A stretch of DNA of 6,486 nucleotides. Origin: Ignavibacteriales bacterium. Its GTDB lineage: Bacteria > Bacteroidota > Ignavibacteria > T3Sed10-11. The notes beneath the pieces are model-generated. The model saw only the letters and a list, made by a program, of their open reading frames with translations. It did no database searches and was not told the DNA's origin. The position numbers and the translations under genes were made by a program. Of the stretch, positions 1-5,927 are shown piece after piece. Position 1 is the stretch's first letter, and every line of letters starts with the position of its first letter. Location of the stretch: assembly GCA_003560935.1 (NCBI GenBank), contig PWJF01000297.1, positions 1 to 6,486 on the forward strand. Reading direction: 5' to 3'.

Positions 1-130
1 GGGTGTAAACGATGAAAACCTGTATGAGGGAAAAACCGTCACAGTGGTCGGCCACCCGCATCGTGAAAACGAAAAAATGATGCGAATTTTCGAGATCACC
101 ATCGACGGTGAGACATTAAACATACGCTAA
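1..130 (+). CDS. C-terminal end of a small DUF6152-like protein (5' truncated by window edge)
   Basis: An open frame enters from the left edge with its first whole codon at base 2 and ends at the TAA at 128-130, giving the last 42 residues of a protein. The visible tail has the pattern YEGKTVTVVGHPHRENEK, then MRIFEITIDGETLNIR. This resembles the C-terminal beta-strand region of DUF6152 proteins as I recall them: a G-x-x-V-T-V-x-G-x-P turn, then strands ending in a 'DG-x-x-L' segment. DUF6152 members are small exported proteins of unknown function. The signal peptide and N-terminal half lie outside the window, so export cannot be confirmed. The stop codon shares one base with the start of the next gene, so the two are almost certainly co-transcribed and translationally coupled. 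The following gene looks like DUF6644, a family I recall as a frequent neighbour, which supports the call. The coding frame is secure; the family name is moderately so. Confidence 0.65.
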   Translation, partial: GVNDENLYEGKTVTVVGHPHRENEKMMRIFEITIDGETLNIR

Positions 131-621
131 TGCCGGCTCTGTTCGAAACATGGCTGCTGTGGCTCGAGAATACATCAACGGCAGCGGCAATCCGTCAATC
201 GTTATGGCTGTATCCCATTGTACAGTTCATTCACATTGCCGGTATTGTTGTATTGGTAGGTTCGGCAATGATATTCGATTTACGCCTTCTGGGATTAGCC
301 CGGAGACTCTCCATACCGGATCTCGGGCATAATCTGATCCCATGGTCAAATGTAGGGTTTTTAATAGTCATTGGCTCCGGTTTCCTGCTTTTTATTGCAC
401 ATGCAACGGATTGGGCAGAAAATCCTTTGTTCTGGTTAAAGATTTTATTGATTTTTATTGCAGCGTTAAACGCCGTTATATTCAACAAATATGTGATGAA
501 GAGACTGCGCGGGTGGGAGATTGACGGCAAACTACCTCCGATCGTACGCATATCGGGTGTGATCTCTCTTTTTTTCTGGTTTTTGATTATTGCCGCAGGC
601 AGGTTTCTCGCATATTACTGA
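130..621 (+). CDS. DUF6644-like four-helix integral membrane protein of unknown function
   Basis: This 163-residue protein starts at the ATG that overlaps the upstream stop codon (TAATG), so it is probably translated by coupling; no good SD sits at a normal distance. It has four hydrophobic segments, at about residues 27-49, 72-92, 100-118 and 139-161. Before the first is an amphipathic N-terminal stretch containing the conserved-looking IRQSLWLYP (21-29). The first helix carries a histidine (H35, in FIHIAG) and ends in FDLRLLGLARR (49-59); the second ends near H91. This arrangement matches DUF6644 as I remember it, a membrane family without an assigned activity. The charged loop RLRGWEIDGK (125-134) after helix 3 is probably cytoplasmic. 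The gene appears to be the last of its operon, followed by an inverted repeat and pruA. Function is unknown; a b-type haem protein or a metal-related membrane component is possible but only a guess from the helix histidines. Confidence 0.8.
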   Translation: MPALFETWLLWLENTSTAAAIRQSLWLYPIVQFIHIAGIVVLVGSAMIFDLRLLGLARRLSIPDLGHNLIPWSNVGFLIVIGSGFLLFIAHATDWAENPLFWLKILLIFIAALNAVIFNKYVMKRLRGWEIDGKLPPIVRISGVISLFFWFLIIAAGRFLAYY

Positions 622-629
622 TCCATGGT

Positions 630-660
630 TTCAAAATTCAAAAAAGTTTCGTATTTTGAA
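630..660 (+). repeat. Inverted repeat between the DUF6644 gene and pruA
   Basis: The 8-base arm TTCAAAAT at 630-637 is exactly complementary to ATTTTGAA at 653-660, with a 15-base spacer. The arms are AT-rich and no T-run follows, so it would be a weak intrinsic terminator. It lies just upstream of pruA and overlaps the possible -35 element, so an operator for a pruA regulator is an alternative. Chance occurrence in AT-rich DNA is also possible. Confidence 0.35.
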
Positions 661-685
661 TGAAAAACCGCTACATCATTATAAC
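656..685 (+). promoter_or_regulatory. Possible sigma70-like promoter of pruA
   Basis: TTGAAT at 656-661 (4 of 6 matches to the -35 consensus) and TATAAC at 680-685 (5 of 6 to the -10) are separated by 18 bases. They lie 48 bases upstream of the pruA start in a 112-base gap, the only place for a dedicated pruA promoter. If the host uses Bacteroidota-type promoters these matches would mean little. Read-through from the DUF6152/DUF6644 operon is an alternative. Confidence 0.35.
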
Positions 686-722
686 ACCAACCCTATAAAT
701 TCGAAATATAACAATCCAACAC

Positions 723-727
723 GGAGG
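723..727 (+). promoter_or_regulatory. Strong ribosome binding site fixing the pruA start
   Basis: GGAGG lies six bases before the ATG at 734. It decides between this start and an in-frame TTG at 590, which would add 48 residues, overlap the DUF6644 gene and carry no family similarity. Confidence 0.85.
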
Positions 728-733
728 ACATTT

Positions 734-2365
734 ATGTCAAATGCATATTTCTTCGTTCCCGAAACGGATAATGAAATTCCGTTGATGTATGAACCGGGCA
801 CTCCCGAACGTGACGCTTTAAAGAAAACAATAAAAGAATTACAATCGAAAGAAATTGAGATCCCATTGATCATCGGTGGCAAGGCGGTGAAGACCGGTAA
901 TATTGTCGAAATCAGGCCGCCTCATAACCTTGGCAAAAAACTCGGCTTGTACCATAGAGCAGGAGAGAAGGAAATCAAAATGGCGATCGATGCGGCACTT
1001 GAAGCCCGAAAGGAATGGTCTGAATTGCCGTGGGAGCAGCGCGCATCGGTTTTCCGCAAAGCTGCCGAGTTGCTTACAGGTCCGTGGCGGTACATTATCA
1101 ACGGTGCTACGATGCTCGGTCAATCCAAAACACCGCACCAGGCAGAAATCGAAGCAGTTGCAGAACTTGCCGATTTTCTGCGGTTTAATACATTGTATAT
1201 GACACGAATCTTTGAAGAGCAACCATACTCACCGACGGAGATGTGGAATAGAGTGGAATATCGTCCGCTTGAGGGATACATTTTTGCAGTAACGCCGTTT
1301 AACTTCACGGCGATAGCGGGTAATTTACCGACATCACCGGCAATGGTCGGAAACGTTTCACTGTGGAAACCTGCTTCGAGTGCGGTATATTCCGCTTATC
1401 ACTTCATGATGCTTCTCATCGAAGCGGGGCTGCCGCCGGGTGTTGTTAATTTCATTCCGGGATCGGGTTCACAGGTTGGAATACCTGCAATGTCAAATGA
1501 AAATCTTGCAGGAGTTCAGTTTACCGGATCGACGGAAGTATTCCAGCAGATGTGGAAACAAATTGCAGATAACATGCATAAAATGAAATACTATCCGCGC
1601 ATAGTCGGTGAGACCGGAGGGAAAGATTTCATCTTTGCACACAATGCCGCCGATGTGGATGCGATGGTTGTTGCAGCTATACGCGGAGCATTCGAATATC
1701 AGGGACAGAAGTGCTCTGCGGCTTCCCGTATGTATATACCGAAGTCGATATGGCCCGAGTTCAAGGATAAATATGTTGCCGAAGTGAAGAAGATTAAAGT
1801 CGGTGATGTAGAAGACTTCACGAACTTCATGGGTGCGGTAATCGATAAAGCGGCATTCAAGACTATAACCGAATACATTGATTATGCAAAGAAATCGGAT
1901 GAAGCCGAGATCATTACCGGCGGCGACTACGATGACTCGAAAGGTTATTTCATACAACCGACGACAATACTGACGGCAAATCCGAAGTTCAAGACAATGG
2001 AGGAAGAGATCTTCGGTCCTGTTCTGACCATGTATGTCTACGATGATGATAAATTCGATGAGGCACTGACGCTCTGCGATGAAACATCGCCGTACGGGTT
2101 GACCGGTGCAATCTTTTCTCAGGATAGATATGCGTTAGATCACATGACAAAACGGTTACGAAATGCAGCGGGTAACTTTTACATTAATGATAAACCGACT
2201 GCAGCGGTTGTTCACCAGCAGCCGTTCGGTGGAGGCCGTGCATCGGGTACAAACGACAAGGCAGGCAGCGTGATGAATATGCTTCGCTGGATGACAGCCC
2301 GTGCGATCAAAGAAACCTTTGTTCCGCCGAAAGACTGGACGTACCCCTACATGGGTGAAAAATAG
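734..2365 (+). CDS. pruA: 1-pyrroline-5-carboxylate dehydrogenase (L-glutamate gamma-semialdehyde dehydrogenase)
   Basis: This 543-residue cytosolic aldehyde dehydrogenase oxidises L-glutamate gamma-semialdehyde (the open form of 1-pyrroline-5-carboxylate) to glutamate with NAD+, the second step of proline breakdown. It is of the stand-alone ALDH4A1-like type (about 540 residues), not the PutA fusion type. Visible ALDH features are: TPFNFTAIAGNLP (187-199) with the oxyanion-hole asparagine N190; WKP (211-213) with the cofactor-binding lysine; FTGST (263-267) of the Rossmann fold; VGETGGKD (291-298) with the general base E293; the catalytic cysteine C327 in QGQKCSA; EEIFGPV (424-430); and a C-terminal substrate-loop motif QQPFGGGRASGTNDKAG (495-511), typical of P5C dehydrogenases. 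The N-terminus (PGTPER, then a GG-containing beta segment) also matches this subfamily. The start is set by the GGAGG at 723. No proline dehydrogenase gene is adjacent; on the right it converges on a sugar porter gene. All key residues are intact. Confidence 0.95.
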   Translation: MSNAYFFVPETDNEIPLMYEPGTPERDALKKTIKELQSKEIEIPLIIGGKAVKTGNIVEIRPPHNLGKKLGLYHRAGEKEIKMAIDAALEARKEWSELPWEQRASVFRKAAELLTGPWRYIINGATMLGQSKTPHQAEIEAVAELADFLRFNTLYMTRIFEEQPYSPTEMWNRVEYRPLEGYIFAVTPFNFTAIAGNLPTSPAMVGNVSLWKPASSAVYSAYHFMMLLIEAGLPPGVVNFIPGSGSQVGIPAMSNENLAGVQFTGSTEVFQQMWKQIADNMHKMKYYPRIVGETGGKDFIFAHNAADVDAMVVAAIRGAFEYQGQKCSAASRMYIPKSIWPEFKDKYVAEVKKIKVGDVEDFTNFMGAVIDKAAFKTITEYIDYAKKSDEAEIITGGDYDDSKGYFIQPTTILTANPKFKTMEEEIFGPVLTMYVYDDDKFDEALTLCDETSPYGLTGAIFSQDRYALDHMTKRLRNAAGNFYINDKPTAAVVHQQPFGGGRASGTNDKAGSVMNMLRWMTARAIKETFVPPKDWTYPYMGEK

Positions 2366-2394
2366 CTTCGATTAACGCCTCTCCATGAATATAC

Positions 2395-2430
2395 CCTGCG
2401 GTATGCCCGTAGTACCGGGCATACCGCGGG
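2395..2430. terminator. Strong hairpin between convergent pruA and sugar porter genes
   Basis: The 12-base arm GCGGTATGCCCG at 2398-2409 pairs perfectly with 2416-2427 around a six-base loop. One T-G wobble and two further G-C pairs extend the stem to 15 bp (2395-2430). It lies about 30 bases from both stop codons, as expected of a bidirectional terminator. Neither side has a T-run, so it is not a canonical intrinsic terminator. It may act with another factor, stabilise 3' ends, or be a dispersed palindromic repeat. Confidence 0.55.
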
Positions 2431-2460
2431 ATGGTGTGCCGCTCGGAAGGTTTGTTGATG

Positions 2461-3915
2461 TCAACCTCCCGATCGTATCCGTTCCAACTTCTCGTGCTCT
2501 ATTGACATTTCTTCAAGGGTTTTGCCTTTCGTCTCGATGATAAATTTCTTTACGAAAATAAACGCGATGATACCAAACGCTGCATATATTCCGTATGAGA
2601 ATCCCAAACCAATTGAGGTAAGCAGAACGGGGAAGCTTATGGTGATAAGGAAGTTCGATCCCCATTGAGCAAGTCCGCATACGGCAAGAGCAGCTCCCCG
2701 GAACCGGTTTGGAAACATCTCACCCAGCATCACCCACATAACAGGTCCCCATGAGAAGGCAAAAAATGCAATGTACATGTTTGCTGCAATTAAAGCGTAT
2801 ATACCCTGTCGTGCACTTAGATTAAGGGCTCCTTCCGGAGTAAGATCACCGGTCGTAAAAATAAACGCCATCGCCGCAAGCATTACCGCCTGACCCATTG
2901 CGCCAACCAGAAGAAGGGGTTTGCGGCCTACTTTGTCGATCAGAGCTATCGCAACAAACGTAAACAAGACATTGACAGATCCGCTGATGACATTTGTCAG
3001 CAGAGCGTCGGCTTCGGTAAATCCCGCAGCTTGCCACAGAACCGCTCCATAGTAAAAGACAACATTGATGCCGGTAAACTGCTGGAGCATTGCCAGGGCA
3101 ATACCTACCCACACTATGGGGTGGACATTAAATTTTCCCGATATAAATATGTCTGTAAACCGCGGTTTTCTTTTCTCAAAAACCGTTACTTTAATCTCTT
3201 CAACAAGTACTCTGGCTTTTTCAATATTTGTCAACTTTGCGAGAATCGATTCTGCTTTAGTATACTGTCCGGCGGCCACAAGGTATCGTGGTGATTCTGG
3301 TATGAAGAGCAGACCGATGAGGAAAATCGATGCGGGTATAATTTCAACCCAGAACATCCACCGCCAGGCACCGAAACCCGCCCAAAATGTTTCTGATGCC
3401 CCGCCGGCAAGTCCGGCAATAGTGTAGTTACTGAAAAACGCGACGAAGAGTCCGATAACGATCATCAATTGCTGCAGCGAAGCAAGTCTGCCTCGAATTT
3501 TCGGTGGCGCTATTTCGCTGATATATGCGGGAGCCAGTATACTCGCTCCGCCGACTGCCAATCCTCCCAGAATTCTAAAAAATACAAATTCTGCCGAACT
3601 CGATGATAATCCCGATCCCCACGCGCTTACGATAAATGCAACCGCAGTTGAAAGGAGCATGGTCTTTCGGCCGAATTTATCTGCAAGAGAGCCGGCAAAA
3701 AATGCGCCGACCGCGCAACCCAGGAGCATTGAAGCAACATTAAATCCGGTGCCCACCGCGTCGGAGTCGAATGCTTGTTGGAGAGCGCCGACGGTTCCGT
3801 TAATAACACCGCTGTCAAAGCCGAAAAGAAAACCGCCGATAGCGGCAACGGCGGATAACAGGATCACACGGGCAGTGTTTTCCTGTGATGGTTGGTTGCT
3901 GTCAAATCGATTCAT
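2461..3915 (-). CDS. MFS sugar porter (XylE/GLUT-like sugar:H+ symporter)
   Basis: This 484-residue, twelve-helix inner-membrane transporter belongs to the sugar porter family. Signatures in order are: GFLFGFDSGVING (28-40, TM1, with proton-site candidate D34); DKFGRK (79-84); RILGGLAVGGAS (114-125); SEIAPPKIRGRL (133-144); PESPRYLV (206-213, after TM6); QQFTGINVVFYYG (278-290, TM7); DKVGRKPLL (327-335); FSWGPVMWVMLGEMFPNRFRG (387-407, TM10); and a terminal ETKGKTLEEM (461-470). Aligned from memory to E. coli XylE, the sugar-contact residues appear retained: Q149, Q278, Q279, N284, Y288, W394, Q417 and W418. The coupling residues R114, E134, R141, E399 and R406 are retained too. A hexose or pentose substrate with H+ symport is therefore likely; which sugar cannot be told. 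The gene begins 21 bases after the HD hydrolase stop on the same strand, so they probably form an operon. No SD precedes the ATG; the leader is AT-rich. Confidence 0.93.
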   Translation of the reverse strand: MNRFDSNQPSQENTARVILLSAVAAIGGFLFGFDSGVINGTVGALQQAFDSDAVGTGFNVASMLLGCAVGAFFAGSLADKFGRKTMLLSTAVAFIVSAWGSGLSSSSAEFVFFRILGGLAVGGASILAPAYISEIAPPKIRGRLASLQQLMIVIGLFVAFFSNYTIAGLAGGASETFWAGFGAWRWMFWVEIIPASIFLIGLLFIPESPRYLVAAGQYTKAESILAKLTNIEKARVLVEEIKVTVFEKRKPRFTDIFISGKFNVHPIVWVGIALAMLQQFTGINVVFYYGAVLWQAAGFTEADALLTNVISGSVNVLFTFVAIALIDKVGRKPLLLVGAMGQAVMLAAMAFIFTTGDLTPEGALNLSARQGIYALIAANMYIAFFAFSWGPVMWVMLGEMFPNRFRGAALAVCGLAQWGSNFLITISFPVLLTSIGLGFSYGIYAAFGIIAFIFVKKFIIETKGKTLEEMSIEHEKLERIRSGG

Positions 3916-3936
3916 AATTTAGTTATAATCCGGTGA

Positions 3937-4914
3937 TTAGTAGGAAAGTATTTTGATATAATTACCGCGTGTAACCCGTTCTATATGTTCGTTAAGAACT
4001 CGATTGAAATCCGGGTATTCATCGGCAACACGCCCCGGCTTTTGATTGTTATCTAAAAACTTTGGATTTACGTAACGAATCTTGTTGCGAGCGAAAAAAT
4101 GGAAGTCGTTAGGGTCGTCGATAATTGTAAGACCCGGATTTATCATGGACAGTTTTGACTTGATGGATTCATCATGTGCCTCCCGTAACTTTGTATACAC
4201 GTGGTTATCATCCTGAAATAAGTCGCCATGTGTTAACACACCGTTATTAAGTGCTATTTTAATTGCTTCTGCAAGTATCTGGAATAATGCGATCTCCAAT
4301 GGATGAGACCAGCGGGTACTGTCCATACGTAGATAATCTTCGGCAAACCGTCTGGCTATTTCAGGCGTTCTGAAAATGATTTCATTATTGTGTATAATAA
4401 AATTATCGATATACGTTTGAATCGAATCGCTGTATCCGCACGATGCGGTCATATCCCGCAGCGTATAATCGATCCGGTCGGCACAGAGATCCGGTATTTG
4501 GCTTTCCAGGAGCGGGAAATTCCGGTCATCAAGTATACGGTTTACATCATATCCGTGTTCTGTCAGAATATCCGGAATTTCCGAGTTTAAAATTATTTCG
4601 GCATGAAATTTCTCATGATACTCGTGGTCATCGCTGGTAAAAACAAAATCGATAACATGTGAAAATGCAGTGTGAGGGACATCGTGCAACAATCCGGCGA
4701 TCTGTTCCTCAAGCGCTGCACCGAGTATTCGTAACAGGATCACCACACCGAGTGAGTGCTCGTACCGGGTAACGGTCTTTCCCGCTATTACATATTGCGA
4801 CACCCCCGACTGGTTAATTCCCTTTAGGCGCTGTACGGGAGAGGTGTTGATAAGATTAACCAGAACGCTGTCTGTTATATCAACCGCGCCGTGTATTCTA
4901 TCATTGATATGCAT
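3937..4914 (-). CDS. HD-domain phosphohydrolase related to dNTP triphosphohydrolase/SAMHD1 (COG1078-like)
   Basis: This is a 325-residue soluble HD-superfamily hydrolase. The N-terminus INDRIHGAVDITD and QRLKGINQSG (28-37) follow the pattern of SAMHD1-like and COG1078 proteins. The metal site appears complete: H53 in RYEHSLGV, H77 and D78 in LLHDVPHTAFSH, and D146 in CADRIDYTLRD. The family hydrolyses phosphate esters, in characterised cases often dNTP to nucleoside plus triphosphate, but substrate cannot be read from sequence, and COG1078 members are mostly uncharacterised. The C-terminal third (about 200-325) is helical then mixed, with no recognised extra domain. I chose the ATG at 4914. 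An in-frame TTG at 4950 would add 12 residues, but those lack family similarity and would overlap the candidate -10. No SD is visible. The sugar porter gene follows after 21 bases. A nucleotide-pool or signalling role near a transporter is only inference. Confidence 0.85.
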   Translation of the reverse strand: MHINDRIHGAVDITDSVLVNLINTSPVQRLKGINQSGVSQYVIAGKTVTRYEHSLGVVILLRILGAALEEQIAGLLHDVPHTAFSHVIDFVFTSDDHEYHEKFHAEIILNSEIPDILTEHGYDVNRILDDRNFPLLESQIPDLCADRIDYTLRDMTASCGYSDSIQTYIDNFIIHNNEIIFRTPEIARRFAEDYLRMDSTRWSHPLEIALFQILAEAIKIALNNGVLTHGDLFQDDNHVYTKLREAHDESIKSKLSMINPGLTIIDDPNDFHFFARNKIRYVNPKFLDNNQKPGRVADEYPDFNRVLNEHIERVTRGNYIKILSY

Positions 4915-4939
4915 GGGAATGAATTTACAAAAAAGGGAG

Positions 4940-4967
4940 TTTATATCCAACCGGTTGTGTATCTGAA
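4940..4967 (-). promoter_or_regulatory. Possible promoter of the HD hydrolase-sugar porter operon
   Basis: Read on the minus strand, TTCAGA (4967-4962; 4 of 6 to the -35 consensus) is followed after 16 bases by TATAAA (4945-4940; 5 of 6 to the -10). Transcription would start near 4933, leaving a leader of about 18 bases before the ATG at 4914. That supports this start over the TTG at 4950. The matches are modest and rest on consensus alone. Confidence 0.35.
4943..4962. promoter_or_regulatory. Palindromic operator candidate (LacI-family-like) before the HD-sugar porter operon
   Basis: A perfect 10-base palindrome CAACCGGTTG (4948-4957) sits inside a 20-base imperfect one, in which ATA at 4943-4945 pairs with TAT at 4960-4962. 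It has the even, CG-centred symmetry typical of LacI-family operators (compare the ACCGGT core of GntR sites). It fills the spacer between the candidate -35 and -10, where a bound repressor would block polymerase. Sugar control of a transporter operon would fit, but no regulator gene is in the window. A 10-base palindrome can arise by chance. Confidence 0.4.
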
Positions 4968-5161
4968 TTACAATTTTGTTATATTTCTTTTTATGAAAAA
5001 ATCAGAAGGATTCACTCCATACGAATTTAACCGTCTTCCCGGACACAGGATGCGGGAGCGATCTGATCGATGGGATAGTTCGGTCTGTATCGGATGTTTA
5101 TGAATGGTCTGATATTAAACAACAATCGATTTTAATAGATTAATTAAATAATCATATAACT
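4968..5161. other. AT-rich intergenic region between the divergent HD and PAP2 genes
   Basis: About 194 bases without a supported gene. The right end (5110-5161) is very AT-rich (TTAATAGATTAATTAAATAA) and probably holds the PAP2 promoter, but no -35/-10 pair stands out. The middle (about 4994-5102) is less AT-rich and contains a 36-codon ATG frame beginning MKKSEGFTPYEFNRLPGH and ending at a TGA. It has no SD and no family I recognise, so I do not call it a gene. No tRNA or clear RNA structure was found. Confidence 0.5.
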
Positions 5162-5893
5162 GTGAAATTAATACACTCCCGCTATTTCCCCGGTGCAAAG
5201 GGGATCCTTCGATACGATATATTCTATCTTTTAGTATTATTATTGATATTTGTGATTTTTTGGTCTGTTCTCGGGGTCAGCGACCTTGCGGAACGCGGAA
5301 GGATCCAACAATTCGATGAATGGGTTCTTTCGATCGTTCGTCAGGCAGAAGATCCTATGCAGCTCAGAGGACCGGAATGGTTGAAAGATTTTATGCGCGA
5401 TATCACCGCTCTCGGCGGCGCACCGGTTCTTACTCTCATAACGCTCGGTGTGATTGGATATCTCATTCTACAAAAGAGCTATAGATCATTGTGGCTCGTA
5501 ATTGTTGCAACGGTAACGGGATTGCTCATGAGTTTTTTACTCAAGTTCTATTTTATACGCCCGCGTCCTGATATCGTTCCGCTCCTTATGACTGAAACAA
5601 CACCGAGCTTTCCAAGCGGACACTCCATGATGTCTGCCGTAGTATACCTGACGCTTGCTGCGTTGCTTACTCGATTGGAAACTTCGAACAAAGCACGTTT
5701 GTATACCATAAGTCTGGCATTTTTTGTTGTTTTTCTTGTCGGTATTAGCCGGGTATTTCTCGGCGTTCACTATCCAACCGATATATTGGGCGGGTGGACA
5801 TTCGGATTAGCATGGGCGATGTTCTGCTGGTATGTTGCCCGTTATCTCCAACTTCGCGGTTCGATTGAGGAACCTGAAACGGAAAAAGACTAA
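5162..5893 (+). CDS. PAP2-family membrane phosphatase (probable undecaprenyl-diphosphate or phosphatidylglycerophosphate phosphatase)
   Basis: This 243-residue integral membrane protein has about six helices (near 19-39, 87-103, 109-127, 157-170, 179-197 and 206-226). It carries the complete three-part PAP2 active site: K128-x6-R135-P136 in KFYFIRPRP; PSGH (151-154) with the acid/base H154; and SRVFLGVHYPTD (196-207) with the nucleophile H203 and supporting D207. PAP2 enzymes of this size (PgpB/BcrC-like) remove phosphate on the periplasmic face from undecaprenyl diphosphate, phosphatidylglycerophosphate or phosphatidate; the exact substrate cannot be told. The start is a GTG at 5162 with no visible SD. 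The frame is closed upstream by a TAA at 5141, and no ATG occurs before the first helix, so GTG is the best choice. The C-terminal tail (EEPETEKD) is acidic and presumably cytoplasmic. The amidohydrolase gene begins 34 bases downstream and is probably co-transcribed. Confidence 0.92.
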   Translation: MKLIHSRYFPGAKGILRYDIFYLLVLLLIFVIFWSVLGVSDLAERGRIQQFDEWVLSIVRQAEDPMQLRGPEWLKDFMRDITALGGAPVLTLITLGVIGYLILQKSYRSLWLVIVATVTGLLMSFLLKFYFIRPRPDIVPLLMTETTPSFPSGHSMMSAVVYLTLAALLTRLETSNKARLYTISLAFFVVFLVGISRVFLGVHYPTDILGGWTFGLAWAMFCWYVARYLQLRGSIEEPETEKD

Positions 5894-5914
5894 CAAATAA
5901 TTCATTCAAAATAA

Positions 5915-5919
5915 GGGAG
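5915..5919 (+). promoter_or_regulatory. Ribosome binding site of the amidohydrolase
   Basis: GGGAG lies eight bases before the ATG at 5928, confirming this start directly ahead of the signal peptide. Confidence 0.75.
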
Positions 5920-5927
5920 ATAGTGAG

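Noticed and set aside
590..733. In-frame 48-codon N-terminal extension of pruA from a TTG at 590
   Set aside because: It overlaps the DUF6644 gene and has no SD or family-like sequence. The ATG at 734 has GGAGG at ideal spacing and begins where P5C dehydrogenases normally begin.
839..1957. Long minus-strand open frames inside pruA (839-1222 and 1493-1957)
   Set aside because: They lie wholly within a convincing, intact dehydrogenase gene and their translations have no recognisable domain; they are antisense shadows.
2454..2465. Short inverted repeat GTTGA-TG-TCAAC at the sugar porter stop codon
   Set aside because: A 5-base stem with a two-base loop cannot form a stable hairpin and no T-run follows.
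3157..3168. Perfect 12-base palindrome AAACCGCGGTTT
   Set aside because: It lies inside the sugar porter coding sequence, where it encodes part of the loop between the two halves. It is most likely chance and has no promoter near it.
4915..4950. TTG start at 4950 for the HD hydrolase
   Set aside because: The 12 added residues do not resemble the family N-terminus, and the region overlaps the candidate -10. The ATG at 4914 directly precedes the conserved INDRIHG segment.
4891..5103. 70-codon plus-strand frame crossing the HD gene 5' end and the intergenic region
   Set aside because: It begins at a GTG inside the opposite-strand HD gene, has no SD, and its product shows no recognisable family. 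Only the intergenic part is kept as a low-interest observation.
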